In this document: positions 18,388 through 28,848 of the stretch, piece after piece
Numbering within the stretch: the stretch's first letter is position 1
How the letters are laid out: every line of letters starts with the position of its first letter
Origin: Caulobacter vibrioides
GTDB lineage: Bacteria; Pseudomonadota; Alphaproteobacteria; Caulobacterales; Caulobacteraceae
Assembly: GCF_002858865.1 (NCBI RefSeq)
Contig: NZ_PJRR01000012.1
Coordinates: 1 to 64,000, forward strand
Direction of reading: 5' to 3'
Length of the DNA: 64,000 nt
The notes under the pieces: generated by a model
The model's database searches: none
Seen by the model: the letters and a program-made list of their open reading frames with translations, nothing else
Told to the model about the DNA's origin: nothing
Translations under genes and position numbers: made by a program

Positions 18388-19419
18388 CTACCCCACAAAC
18401 TGACGCGGGCCGGAAAGGTCGGGGATCTCCAGCACCCCGGCCTCGCCGCTCTCATCGCCCCAGGCCAGCCGCTTGCCGTCGGCGCTGACCGACAGGGCGC
18501 TGATGGACGCGCCCTTCTCGGCCTTGAGGGTCTCGATGCGGCCGTTGCGCATGTGCGCCGCCCAGATCTTGCCGTTGTCCTGGCCGGCGATGCAGACCGG
18601 CTGAGGGTCGATCCCCGCCACGCGGACCACCATCGAATCGCGCGAGAAGCCGATCTCCGCGGCCTCCTTGCCCATCGGCCCGTTGGCGCCCGCGAACGGC
18701 CAGATGACCGCGCCCGAGGCGCCGGCCGTGGCCAAGAGATTGCCCTTGTCGAAGAAGGCCACGCTTTTGATCTTGGACGGATAGCCGCCCATCCGCATGT
18801 CCTTGCCGTCCGACAGCCGCCAGCCGTGCAGCTGGTTTTCCTGCATGGACGAGATCAGGAACTTGCCGTCCGGGCTGAATTCCACCGCGATATGGCTGCC
18901 GGCCCACTTCAGGACCGTCGGCTTCTGATCGGCGATCCGCGCGTACCACAGATAGGCGCCGCCATAGGTCGCCGAGGCCAGGCGCCGGCCCTTGGGCTCG
19001 AACGCCAGACCCGACACCGTCTTTTCATGTGGGAACGTGCGCGCAAAGGCCGGATCGGCGGCGTCGCGGACATGGACCTCCTTGCCCGCGGTGAAGGCGA
19101 TCAGTCCCGAGGCGGCGCTGGTCGCCACATGCTCGATCCACTTGTTCTTCACCTCGGCGATCAGGGTGGCGACGACCTCGCCGCCCTCGATTCGGCTCCA
19201 GACCACGCGGCCGTCGTCGCCGCCGGTGACGATCCCCGCGCCGCTGGGGTGGACCGCCGCCGCCAGGACCGCGCCGCCCAGTGGGCCGCCATGCGCCTCG
19301 ACCGTGACGAATCCCTCGTCGGTCTGCAGGCGAACCGTGCCGTCGCCGAGCGCGAACATGGCGCGGCCGGAGCGATCAAACAGGGCGTTTGTGACAAAGG
19401 CGTCGAACGAAAAGATCAT
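18388..19419 (-). CDS. WD40-repeat protein
   Basis: A 343-residue protein built of WD40-like beta-propeller blades: repeated units such as GGAVLAAAVHPSGAGIVTGGDDGRVVW, VSGLAFEPKGRRLASATYGG, HIAVEFSPDGKFLISSMQE and ISALSVSADGKRLAWGDESG. No signal peptide or catalytic domain is seen, so it is probably a cytoplasmic scaffold. The start is placed at the ATG at 19419 (MIFSFDAFVTNALFD), where propeller sequence begins; the open frame upstream has low-complexity sequence that overlaps the promoter region of exbD. Partner unknown. Confidence 0.85.
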   Translation of the reverse strand: MIFSFDAFVTNALFDRSGRAMFALGDGTVRLQTDEGFVTVEAHGGPLGGAVLAAAVHPSGAGIVTGGDDGRVVWSRIEGGEVVATLIAEVKNKWIEHVATSAASGLIAFTAGKEVHVRDAADPAFARTFPHEKTVSGLAFEPKGRRLASATYGGAYLWYARIADQKPTVLKWAGSHIAVEFSPDGKFLISSMQENQLHGWRLSDGKDMRMGGYPSKIKSVAFFDKGNLLATAGASGAVIWPFAGANGPMGKEAAEIGFSRDSMVVRVAGIDPQPVCIAGQDNGKIWAAHMRNGRIETLKAEKGASISALSVSADGKRLAWGDESGEAGVLEIPDLSGPRQFVG

Positions 19420-19530
19420 GCGCGCGAGATAAGACACACCGGCGGCGACGACTAGACTCTTTCGGGAAGCGCCACATTCGCGCCTCGCGCGAACCTCGAT
19501 GCGCCCCGGCGCCCATTCGAACGGCGTTCC

Positions 19531-19549
19531 GTCAAAAAGAGTCAAAAAG
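19531..19549. promoter_or_regulatory. Direct repeat GTCAAAAAG x2 upstream of exbD
   Basis: Two copies of GTCAAAAAG, 10 bases apart start to start, lie in the 252-base gap between the divergent WD40 and exbD genes, about 120 bases before exbD. An A-rich direct repeat in a G+C-rich gap is a candidate activator site or upstream promoter element. No regulator can be named. Confidence 0.35.
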
Positions 19550-19671
19550 GGGGTTGCTATTGCGCCGCGTCGTCGGGCTTTACTTCCGCGCCCGTCTGCG
19601 CCAGACGTGGCGAGGTAACGACATTTCAGGCGTGCGCGACGCGCGCGGCCTTCTGGGAGACAGTGCAGGCT

Positions 19672-20121
19672 ATGGCGGCTAAACTTGCTGGCGGCGGTGG
19701 TGGCCGTTACGATCTGGGCCAGAATTCCGAAATCAACGTCACGCCCTTCGTGGACATTCTGTTGGTGCTGCTGATCATCTTCATGGTCGCCGTGCCGATG
19801 GCCGTGACGTCCATCAAGATCGACCTGCCGCCGGCGGTTCCGCCGCCGCCGAACGCGCCGAAGCCGAAGGAACCGGTCTTCATCTCGATCCAAAAGTCGG
19901 GCGCGATCTTCATCGCTGACAAGCAAAGCAGCCTCGACAATCTCGAGATCGATCTGAACGCCAAGTTCGCCGCCACCGGCCAAGCCGGCCCGAAGGACGA
20001 TCAGCGCATCATGATCCGCGCCGACGCCGACGTGCTGTACGCCGACTTCATGGGCGTGCTGAACCAGCTGCAGACGTCGGGCTGGTTCAAGGTCGGCCTG
20101 ATCAACGAGGACATCCGCTAA
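19672..20121 (+). CDS. exbD: ExbD/TolR-type biopolymer transport protein
   Basis: A 149-residue inner-membrane protein with one transmembrane helix and a periplasmic domain, part of a proton-driven motor that energises TonB. The core is QNSEINVTPFVDILLVLLIIFMVAVPM, where the Asp of FVDI is the proton-carrying residue, followed by a Pro-rich linker (PPAVPPPPNAPKPKEP) and the periplasmic fold. The ATG at 19672 is preferred, but a GTG at 19663 sits closer to GGGAG and is possible. No exbB lies beside it here; a strong terminator follows. The many TonB receptors of Caulobacter would be its clients. Confidence 0.92.
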   Translation: MAAKLAGGGGGRYDLGQNSEINVTPFVDILLVLLIIFMVAVPMAVTSIKIDLPPAVPPPPNAPKPKEPVFISIQKSGAIFIADKQSSLDNLEIDLNAKFAATGQAGPKDDQRIMIRADADVLYADFMGVLNQLQTSGWFKVGLINEDIR

Positions 20122-20148
20122 GGATCCTCGGCGACAGCCAGAAACACG

Positions 20149-20180
20149 AAAGCCCCGGAGCTTCAGGCTCCGGGGCTTTT
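20149..20180 (+). terminator. Intrinsic terminator after exbD
   Basis: Stem AAAGCCCCGGAGC / GCTCCGGGGCTTT with a 5-base loop, followed by a T-rich run (TTTTTTCTTTG). It lies 28 bases past the exbD stop. Confidence 0.9.
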
Positions 20181-20190
20181 TTCTTTGTCT

Positions 20191-20315
20191 AAAATCCTCT
20201 CCCCAAGGGAGAGGTGTCGGCTCGAAGAGACGACGGAGAGGGAAGAGGCAAGGCCCAGGAGGATTTCCCCCTCCGTCGGCTTCGCCGACACCTCCCCCGC
20301 TTGGGGGAGGATTTT
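20191..20315. repeat. Long inverted repeat, family 2 (AAAATCCTC type)
   Basis: Left arm from 20191 (AAAATCCTCTCCCC, then GGGAGAGGTGTCGG) and right arm to 20315 (CCGACACCTCCCCC, then GGGGGAGGATTTT) are mostly reverse complementary, with nested hairpins in each arm. Related copies lie at 34240-34354 and 62516-62632. The right arm ends 8 bases from the cobW stop codon. Confidence 0.8.
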
Positions 20316-20322
20316 AGCCCCC

Positions 20323-21417
20323 TTAAGCCGCCGTCGCCTCGAAGCCCGCGCGCAGCTCGGCCTCGTCGAGGTCGCGACCGATGAAGACCATCCGGCTGTA
20401 GCGCTTGTCCTTGTCGGTCCACGGGCGCTGGAAGTCGCCTTCAAGGATCATGTGCACGGCCTGGAAGACGAGACGCTTGTCCTCGCCCTTCACGTCGATG
20501 ATGCCCTTGGCGCGCAGGATGTCGGGGCCGCGACGGGCCAGCAGGTCATTGAGCCAGGCGGTGATCTTCTGGCCGTCCACCGGCTTGTCCAGCGTCAGCG
20601 AGATGCCCTTCACGCCGTCATCATGGACGTCGCTCTTGGCGTCGTGGTGATGGTGGTGGTCGTGACCGCAGTGCTCGTCATGCACGTGGTCATGGTCGTG
20701 ATGGTGATGGTGGTCGCAGTGCTCGTCGTGCACGTGCCCCGGCTCGCCATGGGCCGGATTGAGGAAGTCCGGCTCCAGGTCGGTGATCCGCTCGAGATCG
20801 AAGCTGTGCTTGCCCAGAATGGCGTCCAGCGGAACGTTCGAGCGCTGGGCGCGGTGGATCGGGGCCAGCGGGTTGATCCGACGGATGCGCGCCTCGACGT
20901 GGCGCAGGTCGTCCTCTGACACCAGGTCGGTCTTGTTCAACACGATCTGGTCGGCGAAGGCGATCTGCTCGACGGCCTCCTTGCTGTCAGACAGGCGCAG
21001 CAGGATGTGCTTGGCGTCGACCACGGCCGTGACCGAGTCGAGGGCGGTACGCGCCTTGACGTCATCGTCGACGAAGAAGGTCTGAGCCACGGGACCCGGA
21101 TCGGCCAGGCCCGTCGTCTCGACGATGATGGCGTCGAAACCGCCCTTTCGCTTCATCAGGCCCTGGAGAACCCGGATCAGGTCGCCGCGCACGGTGCAGC
21201 AGACGCAGCCGTTGTTCATCTCGAACACTTCTTCATCGGCGCCGACCACCAAGTCGTTGTCGATGCCGACCTCGCCGAACTCGTTGACGATCACGGCGTA
21301 GCGCTTGCCGTGCTCCTCGGTGAGGATGCGGTTGAGCAAAGTGGTCTTGCCGGCGCCGAGATAGCCGGTGAGCACGGTGACGGGGATCTTGCCGGAGGTC
21401 GGGACAGTCTGGGTCAT
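20323..21417 (-). CDS. CobW-family (COG0523) GTPase, probable zinc metallochaperone
   Basis: A 364-residue G3E GTPase. The Walker A motif GYLGAGKTT is at residues 18-26, the metal-binding CVCC at residues 71-74 inside [13 protein letters not shown], and the G-protein NKTD motif around residue 157. A histidine-rich stretch (about residues 228-270, with [17 protein letters not shown]) lies before the C-terminal CobW domain and is expected to bind zinc or cobalt. These proteins hand metal to enzymes, mostly under zinc shortage. The gene follows a NicO/UreH-like membrane gene by 42 bases, and that gene has a Zur-like box, so control by zinc is likely. Confidence 0.92.
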   Translation of the reverse strand: MTQTVPTSGKIPVTVLTGYLGAGKTTLLNRILTEEHGKRYAVIVNEFGEVGIDNDLVVGADEEVFEMNNGCVCCTVRGDLIRVLQGLMKRKGGFDAIIVETTGLADPGPVAQTFFVDDDVKARTALDSVTAVVDAKHILLRLSDSKEAVEQIAFADQIVLNKTDLVSEDDLRHVEARIRRINPLAPIHRAQRSNVPLDAILGKHSFDLERITDLEPDFLNPAHGEPGHVHDEHCDHHHHHDHDHVHDEHCGHDHHHHHDAKSDVHDDGVKGISLTLDKPVDGQKITAWLNDLLARRGPDILRAKGIIDVKGEDKRLVFQAVHMILEGDFQRPWTDKDKRYSRMVFIGRDLDEAELRAGFEATAA

Positions 21418-21459
21418 GGCCGCTATTTAGGGGCCCAGGCCGTCCAGCGGAAGCCGCCT

Positions 21460-22089
21460 TTACGTCTTGAGGAACGCGACGGCCAGGCCCACCAGGACAA
21501 GGGCCACGCCGAGAATGGTTTCCTCATAGCGCTCGACCCATTGCAGACCCAGGCGCTTGAAGCCGGCCAGGCTGAGACCGGTGAAGATCAGCATGCCTGC
21601 GGCGGTGGCGGCGGTCAGGATCGCGCTCAGCACCAGGAAGGCGACCCAGCCGTGCTCCATGCCGGCCAGATAGTAGGGCAGGAAGGCCTCGCACGGCGAG
21701 AGTGTCAGCAAGGTCACCAGGGCGGCGATCGCGGCGCGATCGGAGGCGTAGATCCGGCGGCTCGCTTCCGGCAGGGCATGGTTGTGGCGGCCGCGCACCA
21801 TATAAAAGACGCCGACCGCGATCATCAGCCCGCCCACAATCCAGTGAAACAGCCCGCCCAGCGAGGGTTGCAGGGCCATGCCCGCCAACACCAGGGCCAG
21901 GCCAAGGGCGATCGTCAGGCCGACATGGCCGATCCCTGCCAGCAGGGTCACGCCGAGCGTGCGGCCCGTCGACCATTTCTGCGCGCGCCCGACCAGCACG
22001 AACGGCAGCCAGTGAGTCGGCAGCGCGGCGTGCAGAAAGGCGACCGCAAAGGCGGTGACGGCGATCGAGGCGAAGAAGGGCGAGGTCAC
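21460..22089 (-). CDS. NicO/UreH-like multi-spanning membrane protein
   Basis: A 209-residue inner-membrane protein with about six spans. The N-terminal FLHAALPTHWLPFVLVGRA resembles the His-rich first helix motif (H-x-x-x-P-D-H) of the NicO/RcnA and UreH families, and LTLLTLSPCEAFLPYYLAG is the second conserved segment (S-P-C). These families move nickel, cobalt or related metals. A periplasmic or cytosolic loop MVRGRHNHALP adds histidines. Start at GTG 22089; the Zur-like box begins only 17 bases upstream, so the mRNA leader is very short. Likely one operon with the CobW gene downstream; metal is inferred to be zinc or a zinc-substituting metal. Confidence 0.75.
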   Translation of the reverse strand: MTSPFFASIAVTAFAVAFLHAALPTHWLPFVLVGRAQKWSTGRTLGVTLLAGIGHVGLTIALGLALVLAGMALQPSLGGLFHWIVGGLMIAVGVFYMVRGRHNHALPEASRRIYASDRAAIAALVTLLTLSPCEAFLPYYLAGMEHGWVAFLVLSAILTAATAAGMLIFTGLSLAGFKRLGLQWVERYEETILGVALVLVGLAVAFLKT

Positions 22090-22105
22090 GGAAGGGCATA
22101 TAGCG

Positions 22106-22120
22106 TGTTATAAAGTAACA
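22106..22120 (-). promoter_or_regulatory. Zur-like operator upstream of the NicO-cobW pair
   Basis: Perfect inverted repeat TGTTA-N5-TAACA (TGTTATAAAGTAACA), the shape of alphaproteobacterial Zur boxes. It overlaps a promoter-like minus-strand stretch (TTTATAACACGCTATAT) and lies 17 bases before the GTG start. Binding of zinc-loaded Zur here would repress the metal-handling operon. Confidence 0.65.
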
Positions 22121-22187
22121 TTCCAGAGGGTACCCACCCTCTTGTTTGCTTTCGTCGCGCACCTCGGCTGAATCCGCCGCTACGCCG

Positions 22188-22215
22188 TTGACTCCCGAGC
22201 CTTGGGCTGTATAAG
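22188..22215 (+). promoter_or_regulatory. Promoter of rplU-rpmA
   Basis: TTGACT (22188-22193) and TATAAG (22210-22215) with a 16-base spacer form a housekeeping-type promoter. The predicted transcript would have a leader of about 70 bases before rplU. Confidence 0.55.
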
Positions 22216-22227
22216 TCGCGCCCTCTT

Positions 22228-22252
22228 CGCCCGCCGGGTTTCCGAGCGGGCG
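22228..22252 (+). promoter_or_regulatory. Leader hairpin of the rplU mRNA
   Basis: Arms CGCCCGC (22228-22234) and GCGGGCG (22246-22252) with an 11-base loop, soon followed by TTCCCTATTTT, 40 bases before the rplU start. Could be a target for autoregulation by L21 or an attenuator; not testable from sequence alone. Confidence 0.45.
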
Positions 22253-22292
22253 TTCCCTATTTTGCGAACGCACGTTTTTAAGGCGCTAACCT

Positions 22293-22808
22293 ATGTACGC
22301 GGTGATCAAAACCGGCGGCAAGCAGTACCGGGTTCAAGCCGGCGACCTGCTGGTGGTCGAAAAGCTCGAAGGTGAACCCGGCGCGGCCGTGGCCTTCGGT
22401 GAAGTCCTGATGCTTGGCGAAGGCGAGGCCGTGACGGTCGGCGCCCCCACCGTGGACGGCGCTGTCGTCTCCGGAACCCTGCTCGAAACCCGCAAGGGCG
22501 AGAAGGTGAAGATCTTCAAGAAGATCCGCCGTCAGGGCTACCGCCGCACCCGCGGTCACCGCCAGTTCGAATCCGTCGTGCGCGTCACGTCGGTGGCCGG
22601 CGCCGGCAAGGAAGCCAAGTGGGAAGGTACGATCGACCTGACCCCGAAGGTCATCCTCGACGCCCGCGCCCGTGGCCTCGGCGACGCCGCTGTTCCGGCG
22701 ACGATCCCGGCTCCGGTCGAAGCTGCTCCGGCCAAGGCCGAAGCCGCCCCGAAGAAGAAGGCCGCCCCTAAGAAGGCCGCCGCCAAGACGGAGGAAGGCG
22801 AAGCCTAA
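22293..22808 (+). CDS. rplU: 50S ribosomal protein L21
   Basis: A 171-residue ribosomal protein of the large subunit that binds 23S rRNA. The N terminus MYAVIKTGGKQYRVQAGD and KKIRRQGYRRTRGHRQ (the L21 signature region near residues 74-89) are clear. The C-terminal 50 residues are an Ala/Lys/Pro-rich tail (AAPKKKAAPKKAAAK) beyond the roughly 103-residue core, an extension common in alphaproteobacteria. Co-transcribed with rpmA 30 bases downstream. Confidence 0.97.
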   Translation: MYAVIKTGGKQYRVQAGDLLVVEKLEGEPGAAVAFGEVLMLGEGEAVTVGAPTVDGAVVSGTLLETRKGEKVKIFKKIRRQGYRRTRGHRQFESVVRVTSVAGAGKEAKWEGTIDLTPKVILDARARGLGDAAVPATIPAPVEAAPAKAEAAPKKKAAPKKAAAKTEEGEA

Positions 22809-22838
22809 GGGCGACGCCTTCTAAGGTAGGAGAGCAAG

Positions 22839-23108
22839 ATGGCTCACAAGAAATCAGGCGGCTCGTCCAGCAACGGTCGCGACTCAGAGTCGAAGCGCCT
22901 TGGCGTGAAGAAGTTCGGCGGCGAGAAGGTTCTCGCCGGCAACATCCTCGTGCGCCAGCGCGGCACCAAGTTCTACCCGGGTTCGGGCGTGGGCATTGGC
23001 AAGGATCACACCCTCTTCGCGCTCGTCCAGGGCGCGGTGGGCTTCGTGACCAAGAAGCACAATCGCACCTACGTGACCGTGACCCCGGCCGCTCAGCCGG
23101 CCGAGTAA
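22839..23108 (+). CDS. rpmA: 50S ribosomal protein L27
   Basis: An 89-residue large-subunit protein close to the peptidyl transferase centre. [20 protein letters not shown] and [14 protein letters not shown] are family hallmarks. The N terminus begins directly with the mature-type sequence. AGGAG lies upstream of the ATG. Second gene of the rplU-rpmA unit; a strong intrinsic terminator follows. Confidence 0.98.
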   Translation: MAHKKSGGSSSNGRDSESKRLGVKKFGGEKVLAGNILVRQRGTKFYPGSGVGIGKDHTLFALVQGAVGFVTKKHNRTYVTVTPAAQPAE

Positions 23109-23170
23109 GCACGAACCAGGTTTCTTTCGGGTCGTGCTTCGCAAGAAGACGATCCGGACAGACGATCTCT

Positions 23171-23208
23171 AGCGGGGAGTCCGGACGCCGGGCTCCCCGC
23201 TTTTGTTT
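23171..23208 (+). terminator. Intrinsic terminator after rpmA
   Basis: Stem AGCGGGGAG (23171-23179) / CTCCCCGCT (23193-23201), extended by TCCGG/CCGGG, followed by TTTTGTTTTG. It lies 62 bases past the rpmA stop. Confidence 0.9.
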
Positions 23209-23290
23209 TGTCGCGCCGCTGAAACAGGCTTGGCCATGGCGGTGTCACGGTCCCGGATGAAAGAGGGCCGGAGAAACCTGGGAGGCGCCG

Positions 23291-23824
23291 ATGTGCGTCA
23301 TCGAAGAAAGTCCTGTCATCGAAACCCGGCGGCTGACGCTGCGCGCCCCGGCCAAGGCCGATGTCGAGCGTGTGGCGGCCTTCTGCGTCGATCATGACGT
23401 GGCGCGCATGACCACGCGCATGCCCTCGCCCTATACGCGCGGCCATGCCGAAGAGTTCGTGGCTCGGTGCGGCACGCAGGACCGTACGCGCGACAACACC
23501 TTCGCGATCGATCTGGCGAACGAGGGCCTGATCGGCGTCGTCGGCCTCTTCACCAATCCTGGTGGTCCCGTCGAGCTGGGCTATTGGATCGGTCGCCCCT
23601 ACTGGGGTCGAGGCTACGCCACCGAGGCGGCGCGCGGCGCGCTGGACTGGGCGCGCTCGGTCTGGCGCAAGCGGCGTGTCACCGCCGGCCACTTCGCCGA
23701 CAACGACGCCTCGGGCCGCGTGCTGGTCAAGGCCGGGTTTCTCTATACGGGTGTGGTCGAGCACAAGCCGTCAATCGCGCGCGGGGAACCGGCGGCGACG
23801 CGGATGATGGTCTGGCTGGCCTGA
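23291..23824 (+). CDS. GNAT acetyltransferase
   Basis: A 177-residue N-acetyltransferase of the RimJ-like group: VIETRRLTLRAPAKADVERVA at the N terminus, then ELGYWIGRPYWGRGYATEAARGALDWA around residues 96-122 with the acetyl-CoA loop (G-R-G-Y-A), and NDASGRVLVKAGF near the end. The ATG at 23291 has GGAGG 8 bases upstream. Substrate unknown. Sometimes found near ribosomal genes because relatives modify ribosomal proteins, but this one lies beyond the rpmA terminator and need not be linked. Confidence 0.88.
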   Translation: MCVIEESPVIETRRLTLRAPAKADVERVAAFCVDHDVARMTTRMPSPYTRGHAEEFVARCGTQDRTRDNTFAIDLANEGLIGVVGLFTNPGGPVELGYWIGRPYWGRGYATEAARGALDWARSVWRKRRVTAGHFADNDASGRVLVKAGFLYTGVVEHKPSIARGEPAATRMMVWLA

Positions 23825-23908
23825 CGGCGTTGAGCGCTCCCTTCCCCGTTTTGCAGGCAAGGAGGATCGGCGCGAACCGACGAGACGGAGGCGGCCGCCT
23901 AGCCGCCT

Positions 23909-24868
23909 CTACGCCGCCCGGTGCGTGTGGATCACCTTCTGCGGACCTTCGCGGAAGCGCTTCTCGGCCGTGACGATCCGCTCGCAAAGGGCGTCCAGAT
24001 CGCTGAGCAGCGAATAGGTGGCGTAGATGGGGATCTCCATCATCGCCACCTGAGCGCGCGGCATGAACTCGGTGTACTTCTTCCACGCCGGGTGGTTGTC
24101 GCGCGCGTTCAGCGCCCGCTGACCCAACGGGTTCCAAAGATCGAGGTCCATCAGTTCGTCACGGCACTGCTTCATGACCGGCAGGGCGATGTAGAGGAAC
24201 AGGAACGTCGGCGTTGCGGCGCGGCCGAACTGCGGCTGAACCTGCAGGTGCCAGATGCGGTAGGCTTCGAAGAAGCCGGCCTTGCGCACCGGGTCCGGCG
24301 GCAGCCAGGTGGCGTTCTCATTGATCAGGTCGGCAGCCGTTGCGGCCCGCTTGACCAGTTCGTCGGCGGTGGAGCCGGGCGGCATGGTCTTGGACAGGGC
24401 GTTGACCGGAATCGCCAGCTTCTTGGCCACATCGGGATAGGTGACCAGCTTGCCGCCCATCGGCGTCCATTGGCCGAACGACGGCGCGCCCGGGGTGCTG
24501 GCGCGCCTGGTGGCGGCGGCCTTGTGCAGGAGAAGCTGCTCCTCGCGCATCTGCTCGGCGCGGAGCCGGTCGAACTCGGCCTCATGAGCGGCCTGTTCCT
24601 CGGCGGTCATCCAGCGCGCGCGGCCTGGGCCATAGGTGCGCTCGTATCGGTTGAGCAAGACGAGGCTGTGGTCGGTGGACGGCCTGGGGCCCACTTCGCC
24701 CAGGAAAGTCTTGAAATCCCGCCACTGCGGCGCGACGCCAGTGCCCCGACCGATCAGGATGTTGCGGTGCGTCGAAGCCTCAGCGCTATACTTGCGGTGG
24801 AGCTCCTGCGTCGACAGATCGCGCAGATCCTTCGCCAGCAACGCTACAACTTCTTCTTCACTCGCCAA
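23909..24868 (-). CDS. Conserved hypothetical protein (unrecognised)
   Basis: A 319-residue protein I do not recognise. It starts LASEEEVVALLAKDLRDLST from a TTG at 24868, chosen because AGGAGG lies 7 bases upstream; an ATG 78 bases further upstream has no such site and adds a basic stretch. It is soluble, without signal peptide or membrane span. Its middle holds an acidic/Gln-rich helical part (TAEEQAAHEAEFDRLRAEQ) and the C-terminal half has Trp, Pro and Tyr-rich segments (FFEAYRIWHLQVQPQFGR, FLFLYIALPVMKQCRDEL). It stands alone between two oppositely oriented genes. The codon use looks like that of its neighbours. Confidence 0.6.
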   Translation of the reverse strand: MASEEEVVALLAKDLRDLSTQELHRKYSAEASTHRNILIGRGTGVAPQWRDFKTFLGEVGPRPSTDHSLVLLNRYERTYGPGRARWMTAEEQAAHEAEFDRLRAEQMREEQLLLHKAAATRRASTPGAPSFGQWTPMGGKLVTYPDVAKKLAIPVNALSKTMPPGSTADELVKRAATAADLINENATWLPPDPVRKAGFFEAYRIWHLQVQPQFGRAATPTFLFLYIALPVMKQCRDELMDLDLWNPLGQRALNARDNHPAWKKYTEFMPRAQVAMMEIPIYATYSLLSDLDALCERIVTAEKRFREGPQKVIHTHRAA

Positions 24869-24943
24869 GGTCAGCCTCCTGCTCCGTCGTAGAAGAAATG
24901 ACGGTTTTGCTGCCAAGATTCTTTGTGGCACTCCTTGTTTTAA

Positions 24944-27270
<2,327 letters not shown>

Positions 27271-27293
27271 ACCTTTCCAGTACGAGCATTCCC

Positions 27294-28823
27294 ATGGCCT
27301 ACCGATCGCTCCGCGAATTCATCGACGTCCTGGAGGCCAAGGGCGAACTGGTGCGGGTCAAGGAGCCGGTCTCCAGTGTGCTGGAGATGACCGAAATCCA
27401 GACGCGCCTCTTGGCGACCGGTGGCCCGGCGGTTCTGTTCGAGCATGTGCTGCTGCCCGATGGCTCGCGTTCGGAGATGCCGGCGCTCGCCAACCTGTTC
27501 GGCACGGTCAAGCGCGTGGCCATGGGCGTGACCCTGGGCGGCGAGCCCCGAGAGACGGCAGGCGAACTGCGCGAGGTCGGCGAACTGCTGGCCTTCCTGC
27601 GTCAGCCCCAGCCGCCCAAGGGCCTCAAGGACGCCCTCGACATGCTGCCGCTGGCCAAGACGGTGATGAGCATGCGGCCCGGCACGGTGAAGAAGGCCCC
27701 CGTGCAGGAGGTCGTCCTGACCGGCGACCAGATCGACCTCTCCAAGCTGCCGGTCCAGACCTGCTGGCCAGGCGAGCCCGCGCCGCTGATCACCTGGCCG
27801 CTGGTCGTGACCAAGGGCCCCAGCAAGGACCGCGAGGACAACTTCAACCTCGGCATCTACCGCATGCAGGTCCTGTCGAAGGACAAGTGCATCATGCGCT
27901 GGCTGGCCCATCGCGGCGGCGCCCAGCACTATGCCCGCCACAAGAAGGCGGGCTCCAAGGAGCCCCTGCCCGCCTGCGCCGTGCTGGGCGCGGATCCGGG
28001 CACCATCCTGGCGGCCGTGACGCCGGTGCCCGACACCCTGTCGGAGTACCAGTTCGCCGGCCTGCTGCGCGGCGCCAAGGTCGACCTCGTCCCGGCCAAG
28101 ACCGTGCCGCTGATGGTTCCGGCCCATGCCGAGATCGTCATCGAGGGCCATGTCCTCCTGGACGAGTACGCCGACGAGGGCCCCTACGGCGACCACACCG
28201 GCTACTACAACAGCGTCGAGAAGTTCCCGGTCTTCCAGGTGACGGCGATCACCATGCGCAAGGACCCGATCTATCTGACCACCTTCACCGGCCGTCCGCC
28301 GGATGAGCCCTCGGTGCTGGGCGAGGCGCTGAACGAGGTGTTCATCCCGCTGATCCGCCAGCAGTTCCCCGAGATCGTCGACTTCTGGCTACCGCCCGAG
28401 GGCTGCAGCTACCGCATCGCGGTGGTGTCGATGAAGAAGGCCTATCCCGGCCACGCCAAGCGCGTGATGCTGGGCGTGTGGAGCTATCTGCGCCAGTTCA
28501 TGTACACCAAGTGGGTGATCGTCGTGGACCACGACATCAACGCCCGCGACTGGAAGGACGTGATGTGGGCGATCAGCACCAAGATGGATCCCGCGCGGGA
28601 CATCACGGTCATCGAGCACACCCCGATCGACTATCTGGACTTCGCTTCCCCTGAGAGCGGTCTCGGCTCCAAGATCGGCCTCGACGCCACCGACAAGTGG
28701 CCGCCCGAGACCAAGCGCGAATGGGGCGAAGAGATCCGCATGGACCAGGCCGTGGTCGACAAGGTCAGCGACATGTGGGGCCGGCTGGGCCTGCCGGGTG
28801 ACGGCAAGCCGATCTGGAAGTGA
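27294..28823 (+). CDS. ubiD: UbiD family decarboxylase (3-octaprenyl-4-hydroxybenzoate decarboxylase)
   Basis: A 509-residue prenylated-FMN decarboxylase, probably the ubiquinone-pathway UbiD. Landmarks are [20 protein letters not shown] at the N terminus, [12 protein letters not shown] and [13 protein letters not shown] around residues 185-215 (prFMN and metal contacts, with HRGGAQHY), [26 protein letters not shown] (active-site Glu residues around 275-295) and the C-terminal [15 protein letters not shown]. The ATG at 27294 lies 23 bases past the proB stop. The flavin prenyltransferase ubiX is not in the window. Confidence 0.94.
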   Translation: MAYRSLREFIDVLEAKGELVRVKEPVSSVLEMTEIQTRLLATGGPAVLFEHVLLPDGSRSEMPALANLFGTVKRVAMGVTLGGEPRETAGELREVGELLAFLRQPQPPKGLKDALDMLPLAKTVMSMRPGTVKKAPVQEVVLTGDQIDLSKLPVQTCWPGEPAPLITWPLVVTKGPSKDREDNFNLGIYRMQVLSKDKCIMRWLAHRGGAQHYARHKKAGSKEPLPACAVLGADPGTILAAVTPVPDTLSEYQFAGLLRGAKVDLVPAKTVPLMVPAHAEIVIEGHVLLDEYADEGPYGDHTGYYNSVEKFPVFQVTAITMRKDPIYLTTFTGRPPDEPSVLGEALNEVFIPLIRQQFPEIVDFWLPPEGCSYRIAVVSMKKAYPGHAKRVMLGVWSYLRQFMYTKWVIVVDHDINARDWKDVMWAISTKMDPARDITVIEHTPIDYLDFASPESGLGSKIGLDATDKWPPETKREWGEEIRMDQAVVDKVSDMWGRLGLPGDGKPIWK

Positions 28824-28848
28824 TTGAAGCGGTCGGTCGGGGGCCATC

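Noticed and set aside
19420..19983. Upstream extension of the WD40 protein by about 190 residues
   Set aside because: Overlaps exbD and its promoter and has no propeller-like sequence; the ATG at 19419 starts the first blade.
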